From the NCBI RefSeq assembly GCF_024679095.1, contig NC_066518.1, forward strand, positions 5,545,110 to 5,609,109: a stretch of DNA of 64,000 nt, given 5' to 3'. How positions within the stretch are numbered: the stretch's first letter is position 1; each line of letters begins with the position of its first letter. The notes below the pieces were generated by a model, which did no database searches, was not told the DNA's origin, and saw only the letters and a program-made list of their open reading frames with translations. Origin of the DNA: Eriocheir sinensis (taxonomy: Eukaryota > Arthropoda > Malacostraca > Decapoda > Varunidae). The translations under genes were made by a program, and so were the position numbers. Of this stretch, positions 49,582 to 62,703 are shown piece by piece.

Positions 49582-51196
49582 TAACTGTTATGATAGAGGT
49601 AATGGTGAGATGTTGTTATCGTGGTGGTGGTGGTGGTGATGGTAACTGTTATGATAGAGGTAGTGGTGAGACGTTGTTATTGTGGTGGTGGTGGTGGTGG
49701 TGGTGGTGATGGTAACTGTTATGATAGAGGTAGTGGTGAGATGTTGTTGTTGTGGTGGTGGTGGTGATGGTAACTGTTATGATAGAGGTAGTGGTGAGAT
49801 GTTGTTATCGTGGTGGTGGTGGTGGTGATGGTGGTGGTAACTGTTATGATAGAGATAGTGGTGAGATGTTGTTATCGTGGTGGTGGTGGTGGTGGTAACT
49901 GTTATGATAGAGATAGTGGTGAGATGTTGTTATCGTGGTGGTGGTGGTGGTGATGGTGGTGGTAACTGTTATGATAGAGATAGTGGTGAGATGTTGTTAT
50001 TGTGGTGGTGGTGGTGGTGGTGGTGGTAACTGTTATGATAGAGATAGTGGTGAGATGTTGTTATCGTGGTGGTGGTGGTGGTGATGGTGATGGTAACTGT
50101 TATGATAGAGGTAGTGGTGAGATGTTGTTATCGTGGTGGTGGTGGTGGTGGTGGTGGTAACTGTTATGATAGAGATAGTGGTGAGATGTTGTTATCGTGG
50201 TGGTGGTGGTGGTGATGGTGGTGGTAACTGTTATGATAGAGATAGTGGTGAGATGTTGTTATTGTGGTGGTGGTGGTGGTGGTGGTGGTGGTAACTGTTA
50301 TGATAGAGATAGTGGTGAGATGTTGTTATCGTGGTGGTGGTGGTGGTGATGGTGGTGGTAACTGTTATGATAGAGATAGTGGTGAGATGTTGTTATTGTG
50401 GTGGTGGTGGTGGTGGTGGTGGTAACTGTTATGATAGAGGTAGTGGTGAGATGTTGTTATCGTGGTGGTGGTGGTGGTGGTGATGGTAACTGTTATGATA
50501 GAGATAGTGGTGAGATGTTGTTATCGTGGTGGTGGTGGTGGTGGTGGTGGTAACTGTTATGATAGAGATAGTGGTGAGATGTTGTTATCGTGGTGGTGGT
50601 GGTGGTGGTGGTGGTAACTGTTATGATAGAGATAGTGGTGAGATGTTGTTATCGTGGTGGTGGTGGTGGTGGTGGTAACTGTTATGATAGAGGTAGTGGT
50701 GAGATGTTGTTATCGTGGTGGTGGTGGTGGTAACTGTTATGATAGAGGTAGTGGTGAGATGTTGTTATCGTGGTGGTGGTGGTGGTGGTGATGGTAACTG
50801 TTATGATAGAGGTAGTGGTGAGATGTTGTTATCGTGGTGGTGGTGGTGGTGGTGATGGTAACTGTTATGATAGAGGTAGTGGTGAGATGTTGTTATCGTG
50901 GTGGTGGTGGTGGTGGTGGTGGTGGTAACTGTTATGATAGAGGTAGTGGTGAGATGTTGTTATCGTGGTGGTGGTGGTGGTGGTGGTGGTGGTAATTGTT
51001 ATGATAGAGGTAGTGGTGAGATTTTGTTATGGTGGTGGCGGTGGTGGTGGTGGTGGTGATGGTAACTGTTATGATAAAGGTAGTGGTGAGATGTTGTTAT
51101 CGTGGTGGTGGTGGTGGTGGTGGTGGTGGTGATGGTAACTGTTATGATAAAGGTAGTGGTGAGATGTTGTTATCGTGGTGGTGGTGGTGGTGGTGC
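49582..51196. repeat. 25-copy minisatellite with embedded (GGT)n, 55-73 bp units
   Basis: taactgttatgata starts 24 units and taattgttatgata one, from 49582 to 51136. Each unit is that phrase, then gaggtagtgg or gagatagtgg, tgagatgttgttat, cg or tg, and a variable ggt/gat trinucleotide run. Unit lengths run from 55 to 73 and mostly change in steps of three because only the GGT run varies. The usual length is one base more than a multiple of three, so successive units shift frame and no protein is encoded. G-type units occupy both ends, and A-type units dominate the centre (copies 5-17). Confidence 0.97.
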
Positions 51197-51239
51197 TATC
51201 GGGGTAGTGGTAGTGGTGTGGTAATGATACTGATTCTGT

Positions 51240-51965
51240 GGTAGTGGTGCTGTGTGTGCTGTGTTGCGTGGGCGTCGTTATGTTGCTTGCTGTGACTTCT
51301 TCCTCTCTATCTCGCTGCCTCGTGTCCAATTCCGTCGCGACGTTTGTGATGTGCTTAAAGGAGGAAGAAAACTGGATAATTCAGTTTGACTTTATGCCGG
51401 CAAACATCAAACCTTCGCGAGATTTCACAAGTAGGGAAATATTTCAGTTCGTCTTGCCGTTGAAGCGTCGCTGGGAGGCTTGTGTCAACCTTTCCCTTGA
51501 CTGAAATAACCTTGCGCCTCGTTCGATTTCCTTCATCCCTTTATCTGCCGCGCTGCTCCGAATCAGGGTGAGAGGCAATGTTTGTCAGGAAAACACAGCG
51601 GTATTGCCTTGAGCGCAGCGATAACACGTGATTTCCGATTTGACACATAAACACATTCATCATGGACGGCCTGTGACCTCCACCAGGGACGAGCAGCCAG
51701 CGCTATAGGGGTTTCGAAATGGTGGTCAGATATATCGTTCCACCTGTGCCCTTGTGTTGGGTTGCTGCAGTCTGGTACAGCGATGGTCCAGGCGTTGATG
51801 GCGTACGTGTGGCGTTGAGCGTTGTCAAAGTCCTGGTAAACTGTTCATCCGATTAGTCACAAAAGGCGTGATTGAAAAATGAATGCCTGTTGCAGCGGAA
51901 ATAGTAAATAAGGCAATAATGATCTGTTGAAAGGGACGCAGCACGACAACAATTAATTATGCTAT
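51240..51965. other. No gene seen
   Basis: Unique sequence. An 88-codon plus frame (51238-51504) has mixed composition but no motifs. Confidence 0.4.
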
Positions 51966-51967
51966 AT

Positions 51968-51970
<3 letters not shown>

Positions 51971-52043
<73 letters not shown>

Positions 52044-52056
52044 TCTCTCTCTCTCT
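51971..52056. repeat. (CT)n array ending in ctgtag|gtaag
   Basis: One cc interruption at 52039. The end reads like an acceptor directly followed by a donor, with no exon between. Confidence 0.95.
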
Positions 52057-52387
52057 GTAGGTAAGACTTTTCAAAGCTTTCCCGAGGGTGTCTGCATGCC
52101 TCCCCCGCAGCCCACCAACCCACCCACTACAGCCCTTCTCCCTGCCCCCCCTCCGGACACGCCTGCACTTGCCCCCCCTTCCCACCGCCCGCCCCCCCCT
52201 CGGTCACCACTTGCAGCTGTGATTCCCCGTGTTCACCTTCCTCTTTATTCCTGATCCTGTGAGACCGAGTTGGGAATTTTCCATCACCATATTTCTTTAT
52301 CATCGACACTATCCCGCTGGCCTGTGATGGGGACGACCTACCAGCCTTCCCTCCTCCCTACGGGCTTGGTATTCCGCCTCATTAAGA

Positions 52388-52620
52388 AGAGCTGTGGTGG
52401 TGGTGGTGGTGGTGGTGGTGGTGATGTATTGGCCAGGGCATGGTACTTTAATGAGGTTGATGGCGGATGTGCATGATGAATCTGTGGCTGCTGTGGTGGT
52501 ACTGGTGGTGGTGATTGTGGTTTTGGATAGTGGTGAATAGGGTGGTGGCGTGGTAGTTTAGTGGCAATAGTGGTTGTGGTGTTTGTTGATGGCGACAGTA
52601 ATGGTGGTGGCGGAAGGAGT
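52388..52620. repeat. (GGT)n run and GTG-rich tract
   Basis: Perfect (GGT)n at 52394-52421, then scattered ggtggt and gtggtg motifs. Confidence 0.85.
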
Positions 52621-52621
52621 G

Positions 52622-52775
52622 TTTTTGTTTTGTTTTTTTACAGCAAAGGAGACAGTTCAAGGGCGTAAAAAAGAAAAGAAAACAATATTAAAGATAAAAA
52701 AGCCCGCTACTTATTGCTCCTGAATAGAGTACACAGGAGTGGCCAAAAAGAGAGGTCAATTTCGTTTCAGTTGTT
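52622..52775 (-). mobile_element. SINE family 1, tail half
   Basis: tttttttacagcaaaggagac, agttcaagggcg, an A-rich stretch, gcccgctacttattgctcctg and gagaggtcaatttcg follow the order of the 62274 copy. The tRNA head is absent. Confidence 0.7.
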
Positions 52776-53860
52776 TCAGCGGTAATACATAAGTAGTAGT
52801 TGCTGTTGTCTGACGGTTAACTTAATCTCACCCACTGTCTGGTATCCGACGACCGCCCACTTCAACCTTACCCTTGATTTGTCTTTGATACGGGAAATCA
52901 CAATAGAAGAACGATTTAGCAAGGCTGCCCCTCTTTATCATCTTATATTTTCTGTTTCATTCTCGTGAACAGCTTGAATAATGCTGAAAACGTTAAAACA
53001 AAAATCTGAAAACTCCTTCCACACAAAAATTCAGATTGAGGTAAATGCAAGTAAATTCGCAGCCACTCAAGATTTGCATACAAATACCATAGGTTTTAAA
53101 TTTAGCGATTTCTCCATTTTGTTTCTAAGACGCTGAACAAAAGAGCAGCGAACGTAAATTATGCAACTCATCTTTAAGTAAGTGCCTCTTCCTCGAAAAG
53201 GCTGATGGAACTGGAACAAAGGGAGCAGAGTGCAAAAAGCGTGAGAAACGTGGAAAGCGTTACATGAGAATCGACTCTGCTTCATTTAATTAAATATCTA
53301 CAGAAAAGGAGCTGAGTAAGTGTAAAGCAAGGGCAATCATAAAGTGGTTAACTGGGCATTTTCACTTGGAAAGCCATCTAGCAAATAATTGATTTTCCGA
53401 TCAAAACTTTATCTTTCATTCACAAGCTACATGCGTCTAATGTTGAGGAGAGAGGTGGGAGAAAGATCAAGATAAGGTAGGTGAGGGAAAAGGAGGTGAC
53501 GAGGATGAGGGAAGGAAGGAGCGAGGAGAGGTGGAGATAAAACTGGAGCGAAAGGGAGATAAGAGCGGAGAAGAGCAACAAGGAAAGAGAACTAGGAGAG
53601 AAAGAAGCTATAGTGTACCATTGACGAAGGGAATGAGAGCATGAGGAGCGAAATGATACTGAAAGGAGCAACCAGGAAGGGAAGGAACACACAAGAAACA
53701 CAGGGCTAGCGCGCATGAAGAGAGCAGAGGCAAGGAAAAAGGGAAGACGGCGGGCAGCTCAGAGGAGGAAGAGGGTAAGAAGAAGAGACGGTATTAGAGC
53801 ACAGGAAGAGGCGAGACTCACGAGGAAGCAGGGAAAGAAGAAGAGGTGGAGAGAGAGAAA
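52776..53860. other. No gene seen
   Basis: AT-rich unique DNA to 53400, then purine-rich. Confidence 0.45.
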
Positions 53861-53871
53861 GCGAGAGAGAG

Positions 53872-53872
53872 T

Positions 53873-53924
<52 letters not shown>
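53872..53924. repeat. (GT)n array
   Basis: Perfect after a gagtgtgtgagtg lead-in. Confidence 0.96.
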
Positions 53925-53927
<3 letters not shown>

Positions 53928-54067
53928 AGGACAGAGGAGACAGAGGGAGGAAGTGGTTTCGGGGTGAGGCCATCAGACGCCCATAAACACTTCACGGGCT
54001 TCGAGTTTCAATACTCCGCTTCTCTCTATTTCCAGCGTCACGCACACTTCCGCTCAATACTGGGACG

Positions 54068-54103
<36 letters not shown>

Positions 54104-54470
54104 GCAACAACAGTACAAAACGAAACACACTAGAACAATAAAAATAACTCAATATGCTACTTCTCTCAACGACGAAGAGAACAAACAATAACAACATCAG
54201 CAACGGCAAAACATACTAAAAATACAGAACGAAACACTTGAGACATGTACAAAGTGGATGAACCAATATGTTACAGTCCCTCCAAGACGAAGAGAACACA
54301 ACACAACAACAACAACAATAAAAAAGAAACATTTAGACAAGAAGAAAGTGGATGAACCAATACGATACAGTCCCTCCAAGATGAAGAGAACACAGCAACA
54401 ACAACAACAACAACAAAAATACAAAACGAAAGCAATACGTTACTTCCCTCCACGACGCAGAGGACACATT
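54068..54470. repeat. Minisatellite with embedded (CAA)n, four copies
   Basis: caatangntac followed by a ctccaagacgaagagaaca-like phrase occurs near 54151, 54267, 54359 and 54433 (intervals about 116, 92 and 74). A (CAA)n run of variable length follows each of the inner copies; the largest run is 54068-54113. Confidence 0.8.
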
Positions 54471-55140
54471 CAGGAAGGGACGAGAGCCGAGCGGCGCATC
54501 AAGGTACACAGGGTCCCACGACGTCGTCTCCTTTCCCGGATCGACTGTTTATTAGAATCCACAACTCCCCGTCCCGTAAATCCTGTTTAGGTCCTCTCTC
54601 TTATGGAAGACACGAACCAAGGCTTTAGTGGACCAGCGAGAGGAAAGGATGGGCTGGAGCACCGGGGCTGGCGGGGAGGAGGAGGAGGAGGACGCGGGCT
54701 GGAGTGGGACTCAGTGATTGGAAGCAGCGAGGAGTGGAAGGAGGCAAGTGTATTGGGGAGACGCACGTGGGAAACAAAATCTTTATCCGCGGCACATGAC
54801 TCGGCAAAAGTTTTCAATAAGTGTGGACGGAACTCTTTGCTCTGTACTCTGAGGTGCTGAGACTTAATCGTAATAATAATAATAATAAAAATCAAAATAA
54901 TAATAATGTTTTATTTCCCCCAACGGCCGATATAAAACAGAGATTATTATTATGATTTAATGTATTGTTGATAAAATGTAAAAGGAGTAAAACAAGACAA
55001 ACAGTTCTTCATAAACACTAGTGTGCAGGTGCTCCCTTGCGTCCGTTGCGCACACAAGGGTTGAAATAACAGCCATTTGCATCCCAAACTGTATTGAAAA
55101 TGCAAAAAAATGAAAAGAAACTAATATCTATGATATTTTC
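54471..55140. other. No gene seen; (AAT)n at 54868-54908
   Basis: GC-rich to 54850, then AT-rich. Minus and plus open frames near 54590-54895 are motif-free. Confidence 0.45.
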
Positions 55141-55142
55141 AT

Positions 55143-55265
<123 letters not shown>

Positions 55266-57000
55266 ATAAAAAAATCAGTGATCAAGGAAAACTATATATT
55301 CCAGTTTTCTTTTCAAGTTTCTAACTAATCGGTGAAACATATTTTTGAGGAAGAAATTTTGAATGATTAATATGCCTGTCCATTTTACAGTTGTTCCTCG
55401 AGAAAAGCATTGAACGATCACATGCAGTCGAAAAAAACTTGGGTACACAAGAAATAGCTGTCAAGGAAGACAAGTTTGACGCGTTCTGTAAAATATTACA
55501 GCAGCTAAATAAAAGCCTGGGCGAGTCGCGTGCCACTGAGGTGTGCGGGTGGCGAAAGGGTGAGCCCCCCCCCTCTCTCTCCCCTTCGGGGACCACGAGG
55601 TGACCTGCGGCACGTAGCCTTCACTAAAGACCACGAGTAAGGTGATTAAAACGAGATTACTCACGCACGAGGACTCAACTAGCGACCACACACACACACA
55701 CACCCGTCAGTGTAAACGCGTTCAGCACCTCCGCCTTCCCACCTCTGTAGCAGAGAAGCCCGAACGCTGAGTAACCAGCCATCTAGTGGGGCCACACGAG
55801 GCAAGGGCGGCCGCTCATCCCCGAGCCCCAACAGTCACTGCAATGGACTCATAAGGATCTGGACACCACATTAGGCCGCAGATGTGGCCGTAACCTCCAC
55901 TTAGATGCCCGCAGCGGAGGTCAGCCTCGCAGCGTAATACACGAGGTACCAAATATTCACCCCGCCCCGGCGCGCCGACTATATGCGGCAAACTAATGTT
56001 CAATCTCCAGTCGGGAGCACCGGCGTGCCCGACCGCGCCACAGGTTACTTTGCATTTATATGAAATGGCTAAACTTTACATTTTGTCAAATTAGATTTAC
56101 TAACAACCTTATTGTCTGGAGCGTTGATAGCCGCAGCTTTAAGGCCTCGGCAGCCAGGCTCTAAGGCACAGGTGACTGTATGAGCCCGCCGGCGAGAACC
56201 TTGAGAAAGGAGAAACAGATTGCCGAGGCGGGACCCGAGCAGCGCCCTGTGGTCTCATTACCGCCGAGGAGCGAAAAATAATGACCAGAGAACATATTTC
56301 CCCGCGCGGCGTGGTCTCCATTTACACCCTCATCTGAATTCATGGAAGGTTTAATGTGAAAATGGCAACGGCAGCATATTGTCTGAGAGGACTTGTGACC
56401 TGATTAAGAATACTCCCTTGTAACTCTGTACTCGTAACTTCGTATATACGAGTGTGTGCATGACCCGACAAGGATAATGAGAAAATGATGACTCACAAAT
56501 TCAAGCGAAGAAAAATCTGCAATGAATGACTTTTTTTTTCCTGACAATGCAGTTGATTAAATGTCACGTGTAGGCTGACACATTTCCGGTGACAGACGTG
56601 TCCTGTAGTTCCTCGTCTCGGTGACCTCATTTCCCTTCACGCCGTGTTTCTGTGAGTCACGGCGTATCATCCCGCCTCCGAGATGTTCCCACACACACCA
56701 TGTTACTCCTTCGCCTGCCCCGCCTCCTTGCCGACTCAAGGGCTTACGGATGCTAGGGTGCTTCAATCTTTTCTATTGAGATAATGTAGGAAATAAGATT
56801 GTCGATTGAAGTTCCATCATGGTAATATTTGCGAGACGCAGGCCCCAATGTACCCGGCCAGAGACAGCTACCATTGCTTGCTGCTTATTTTTTCTCACGC
56901 TATCAAATTATTTTTATTCAGAGTGGCTTTACTTGGGGTTTTGTGCACTGGCATAGGCAACGAAAGCAGTAGCACTACGGCTTGTCTGTTTGAAAATACA
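55266..57000. other. No gene seen
   Basis: Unique sequence. A 70-codon plus frame at 55391-55603 (many Lys/Glu) lacks motifs and splice support. Moderately CpG-rich from 55700 to 56320. Confidence 0.4.
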
Positions 57001-57003
57001 TTC

Positions 57004-58100
<1,097 letters not shown>

Positions 58101-58106
58101 ACCAAA

Positions 58107-58109
<3 letters not shown>

Positions 58110-58154
<45 letters not shown>

Positions 58155-58190
58155 CACGTGCGCGTGTAACACAAGGTAATCGTTTGTTGT

Positions 58191-58231
<41 letters not shown>
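58110..58231. repeat. (TG)n and (CA)n arrays in inverted arrangement
   Basis: (TG)n at 58110-58152, a 42-base spacer including cacgtgcgcgtg, then (CA)n at 58195-58231. The two arrays are mutually complementary. Confidence 0.95.
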
Positions 58232-58236
<5 letters not shown>

Positions 58237-60400
58237 TGGTCGCCGCGGCGCCAGTAATGTCGTTTCCAGACTCTTGCTGTCATCCTGTTATGCTCGAGTC
58301 GTAATATTTCCTTCCTGCGGTCATGTTTCTTATCGGAAAGTTCTGTGTACGTGATTTAGGTTTAATGTTTTATTCCGGTATTATACTAACTTTCCTCTAA
58401 GCTTATTTTTGATAAGACTTATTTTGGGGGACGGCCTTTCACTGAAGATCCGAGACTGAAGAAAATTACAGTCTAGCAAATGCACAGGTCTGAGTAATGA
58501 GCCGCGACCTGAGTAAGACGTTTAAGGTGGATCCGCGGCGGTGTGGGCTGCGGCAGCTCTGGTCCGCCCCGCGCCCACGTCCTCACACGCCACCCGTCCG
58601 TTACAAATAATATTACATGCAACATTATGCGCTACATTCCAGCCGAATGGTTTCCTTACAACTGCTACAATTATTATAAAGGCGCAGTGAAATGTGATAT
58701 TACTGCAGGCAAACAGCAATGAATAATCAGAGCGGCGGCAATGTATTTGATTTATTCTGCTTGCCTAGCGGACACGATCAGAGCGGCGGGGCGGGCGGGG
58801 CGGCAGGGGCAGAGGTGGCTCCTAAACATGAGTCGTAACAAGTTTGCTCGTTATGCTCAGGACGCGGTTCCTGGAGAATGGTTTTCCGACGACTCAGTGA
58901 GCAAGGTCATGGCGGGGAGGCGATGGCGGTCAATGGTGGAGAGGAGGAATGGTGGGCGACAGTCACGGGTGGAGGAAATGTGACAAACAGGAAAAGAGAC
59001 CCTGATGGGAGACGGCGGACAGAGGGCGAGGGTTGCTGATGGAGCGGAGGGAAACAAGAGGCACTCCTGTAACACTCACGCGTGTCGCCCGCGATGGACG
59101 AGTGCAGCCGAGCGAGGAGGCCAGTTAGTTCCTCCTCGTGTCCCAGTTTGTTGAGTTATACCTATACACATACACCGGGAAACGTATCTGCTTCACCAGC
59201 GTGTACAAAATATCACGTTGACATATGAACTTTAGTGCTGACAAATCGAGGAAGAGATATATATAAAAAAAGATACACCATTCATAAACTGTGTTATGTT
59301 CACTGGACTAAAATAGATCCATAATAAAAGCGTTTAACTTCGCAATGAAACAAACTGAAAATAGATTATTATTAACGTTCCGAGAAAGTGTGCACCTGGC
59401 GTAAAGAGAATGAGTTACAGCGACAGGACAGGTTCGGTGTATTTAGAGCGATGGAAACGAGCCAAGGACATGTGACAAATATAACAAAGAATGGTCGCTA
59501 TGTGCCCGCCGGACGTGAAATAACACCCAGTACACTGACCGACCTCGGCCATGATGCGCCCCTGCCTCCTGATCCTTGACCAGCATGACATTACCCAAGT
59601 ACGACTGTGGTGTTCTCTTATCGATATGGCTGGGGGCACGAGCGAGCAGGGCGCCCTCTTGAATCCCATGCATGATTCCTTCCACTCAGCATTTTGAAGG
59701 CAGTCACCGATGAATATGTATTAGAGAACGGCTAAACCCTTGTCAGAGGTCAAAATGCAAGTGAATCTAGGGTTGAGATGAGGAGACGGACCGACCAGCA
59801 GAAAGGAAAACAGACGCACAAAAAACTCGGGTGAAAGGCACTGAAGGGCGTGCATCGGGGCGTGCGAGACCACACCGGAGACCCTGCCGAGTGTGGGCCG
59901 CGCGTCAGCTGCCTCTCACCCTTGTTACGCTTCTCTGTTACACCCACTCGTTACTCTTGCGTCAGTTAGCCACACCAGGCAGCATTCTCAGCCGCGCCAG
60001 TGTTGTGTTCCACGCTGGGATTTAGCTTCCTCCCCTTATCAATTACACCGCAGCCACGACAGCCCGGCAGAATCACATTAGTCAGAGGCGACAAGTGATC
60101 TCCCGTCTGAGCATCGTGTGGTGTGACTCAACAGAATCGACGATGGCAAGAGCGTGTGAGTCAGCGCCGCCCCGCGAGGCACACTCTGATAACAAGGACG
60201 ACTCAAGGAGGAAACGGGACTCATCCTCGGCCTTTCGTTTCTTCGTATAATGGCGCAGGAACGTCTCATTTGTGGCGCGGCCTCCCTGACTCACGCGGGA
60301 GGGAGGTAGACCCTGAACAAACCCTTTCCCCTCCGTCCGTCTTATTATGCCGCCCCCTTCCCTTCTTCCCTTTGCAGCCGCCCGTAACACTACACCACGA
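58232..60400. other. No gene seen; CpG-rich patches
   Basis: CG-rich at 58510-58600, 58770-59130 and 59840-60330. Frames at 58741-58983, 59388-59579 and 59443-59685 (minus) are open but lack domains or paired splice sites. Confidence 0.4.
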
Positions 60401-60409
60401 CACTCCTTT

Positions 60410-60426
60410 GCCTTCCTTCTCCCCCT

Positions 60427-60473
<47 letters not shown>

Positions 60474-60478
60474 GCACA
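60410..60478. repeat. (CT)n array
   Basis: Imperfect from 60410, perfect at about 60436-60471, ending in cacgcacagacacac. Confidence 0.93.
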
Positions 60479-61325
60479 GACACACGCACAGACACACTTT
60501 CCGCAGTCATAAACATAACAGGCCGTAATAGTGTGTTAGTCACTTTGTACCTTAATAAATTACAACTACGGTATCATCCATCAGGCCCCCTCCTCCTCCT
60601 CCTCCTCCTCTCCCACCTCCTCCTCCGCCTCCTTCCCATCAAGCTTACTCAACCCTCTTGGCACTTCCCTCGTCTAGCTCGGATGTGACTAAGGTACTAC
60701 GCGTTACATCGCCTCCCATTTCCCCTCCATCACCCTTCTCCTCCCTATCCTCCTTCCCGACCCCCACCCCCACGGACCCCCCACCCGCGCCACCACCGCC
60801 GCCGCACCCTTCAAGCAGGATAAGGAAGGGCAGGCAATAAGGGAATTTACTCGAGGAAGCTGAATATGACCCTGAATATGGAGAGGAACTGAGACTGGGG
60901 GGTGTTTGTCACTTGGCCTGTCTGACTCATCACCTCTTGGCATTCCTGGCACGGCGGGGAATCCTACTACAGTCTCCTCCGCCCCTCCGCGTAAGACGAT
61001 CTGAGCGGTACCGTCCCGTCCCGTCCTTCCCTTAGTGCTAGACGCGGCTCTCCCTCTTCCCGTCCCTGCCAGCGTCAGCCTCCCAGATCCTGAGGGAGTG
61101 GCGCTGCATATCACGAGAGAACATGACCACCACAACGCCGCGACAACAGACCCATCCAACTCCCCTCTCTCTCTCTCTCTGTAGGTCCTAGAAGGCGTCT
61201 CCCTCTCTCCCCTCTGTGGTAAATTTGGAGCCGCGCGTCCCTGTGCAAACAACATCCTTATCGCCTTGAGAGCCACACATTGCCCGTCCCTTAAACCGCT
61301 ATTTGTTTCTAGTGGCTCGAGAGGG
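60479..61325. other. No confident gene; C-rich sequence
   Basis: (CTC)n near 60588-60610, then C-rich DNA. A 190-codon minus frame spans 60704-61276 without a recognised domain and is G/R/S-rich as the base composition predicts. A pyrimidine tract ending ctgtag at 61180-61185 (plus) is acceptor-like. Confidence 0.4.
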
Positions 61326-61330
61326 GGGGG

Positions 61331-61367
<37 letters not shown>
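61331..61367. repeat. (TG)n array
   Basis: Preceded by a run of eight G. Confidence 0.96.
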
Positions 61368-61368
<1 letters not shown>

Positions 61369-61569
61369 ACGTTACAGTTCTGTTTACAAACGCCTCTGTA
61401 AACACACTCTTCCCCTCGTCTGAAGGTGATGTTTAACGTAGATAATTCGTATGCGTGGGCACGAAGGACGCAGCTAAAAATAAACGTATGGACTGTTTTT
61501 TTTTTTTCAGCATTTTTAAACGTCTGCCGTGCGAGTGCGTTGCAGGTCGGCACTGTCAAACGCTTCCAC

Positions 61570-61940
61570 CCCTCGTATCAACTATTTCCTTAGGCCGAAG
61601 AAGAGCTTAACCGGGTTCTCATGAGTGGGTTTTTTAGGCTCACGGTACAGAAAGAAGGTCAAGCCGCCACCAGAGTCATAAAACACCCACGATAGGTATG
61701 GTGATAGTAATGATGATGGTGATAGCAGTAACATCAATGGCGGTGGTGGTAGACACGATACTGATGGTGACGGTGATAGTGGTGGTGGAGACCGTGGTGT
61801 TGGTAGTGTCAATGGCAGTGGTGTTAGATACGATACTGATGGTGAGGCTGATAGTGATGGTAAGGGTGATAGTAGTGATGGTGACCCCTACGAAAGCCGT
61901 GTTAAATATGTGTGCTTGGGCGCCGAAATGCTTAAGAATA
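61570..61940. mobile_element. MITE copy split by a 75-bp minisatellite
   Basis: The left half (caactatttccttaggccg, gggttctcatgagtg, cggtacagaaagaaggtc, gccaccagagtcataaaac) ends near 61690. The right half (cctacgaaagcc, gtgtgcttgggcgccgaaatg, cttaagaatac) resumes near 61887. In the 29991 copy these halves are separated by only about 25 bases. The extra ~195 bases are trinucleotide minisatellite. Confidence 0.7.
61693..61885. repeat. 75-bp minisatellite inside the MITE
   Basis: acgatactgatggtga recurs at about 61755 and 61830 (period 75). It shares gtgttggtagtgtcaatgg with the array at 63050-63350. Confidence 0.8.
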
Positions 61941-62184
61941 CGACTCTCTCAATGTCACGAAAAACCCACGACTGCCGCGACTGACAGCTTGGGAGGCGTG
62001 GCGTGGCGGGGGGGCATGGCGAAGGTCGTGGGGGCGGCGTGGGTATGATAATGGTGGCGCTAGTGGTTAATTCGTCGTTAGGGTGTGAAGGGTTTGCGTG
62101 TGGGTGAAAAGGGAGGCGCCGGTGGGGGGGAGGGTCGGTGGCGTCGATGGGGAAAGAGACTGCGAAGGTTACGACTGTGGTGCT

Positions 62185-62220
62185 GGTGCTGGTGGTGGTG
62201 GTGGTGGTGGTGGTGGTGGC
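62185..62220. repeat. (GGT)n run
   Basis: About ten ggt units after gctggt variants. Confidence 0.9.
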
Positions 62221-62273
62221 ATGAGCGGTGATGGCTTAAAGGTCCGTACTGTTCGACTCTTTCGGCACTCACA

Positions 62274-62565
62274 AGTTTTTTTTTACAGTAAAGGAAGCAG
62301 TTCAAGAGTAAAAGAAAAAAAAAGAAAAAAAAGTCCACTAATCACTGCTCCTACAAAAAAAAAAAAGGACAAAGGAGTTGCCGAAAGAGAGGTCAATTTC
62401 GGGAGGAGAGGTGTTTTGTTTCTCCTCTCTTGAAGGAGGTAAAGTATTTTCAGAGGCCACAAAGGAGGTTAGTCTGGTCCAGCTTGGTAGCACCGGGCGG
62501 AGATTGAACTCGCGTCGTCCTGAACGCGGCGCCGTCACGCTATCCATTCAGCCATCGTCTACCCA
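62274..62565 (-). mobile_element. Full-length tRNA-derived SINE (family 1)
   Basis: On the minus strand the head starts at about 62565 with ggtagacgatggctgaatgg (A-box within) and has a B-box-like gagttcaatctcc about 50 bases on, as in a tRNA gene. The body (gaggtcaatttcgg, ctgctcc region, A-rich middle) follows, and an A-tail lies at the 3' end (T-run 62276-62283 on plus). Headless fragments of the same family are at 1500, 5365, 6815, 23162, 23370 and 52622. This is the only copy in the window that keeps the pol III promoter, so it serves as the reference for the family. Confidence 0.8.
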
Positions 62566-62589
62566 TGTGTGTTAATGTGAATAGTAAAA

Positions 62590-62658
62590 CTTGTCTAACT
62601 ATCACCAGGCTCGTAAAACTACCCTTGGAAGTACCCAGACCCTCTACGAAAGTCTGAT

Positions 62659-62703
<45 letters not shown>

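Noticed and set aside
49582..51196. CRISPR-like regular repeats with variable spacers
   Set aside because: The variable parts are GGT/GAT simple sequence, not unique spacers, unit length is not constant, there are no cas genes, and the context is eukaryotic.
51971..52065. Intron acceptor at ctctctgtag|gtaag
   Set aside because: The pyrimidine tract is a microsatellite and a donor follows immediately, leaving no exon.
55980..56045. tRNA-like SINE head on the minus strand
   Set aside because: An A-box-like tggcgcggtcgg is present, but no B-box at the right distance and no tail.
59443..59669. Minus-strand zinc-ribbon-like CxxC...CxxC frame
   Set aside because: Two CxxC pairs occur in one frame, but the overlapping frames on both strands are open and there is no splice or homology support.
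60704..61276. 190-codon minus-strand ORF
   Set aside because: Composition follows G-rich DNA, other frames are also open in parts, and no domain, signal or splice pair was found.
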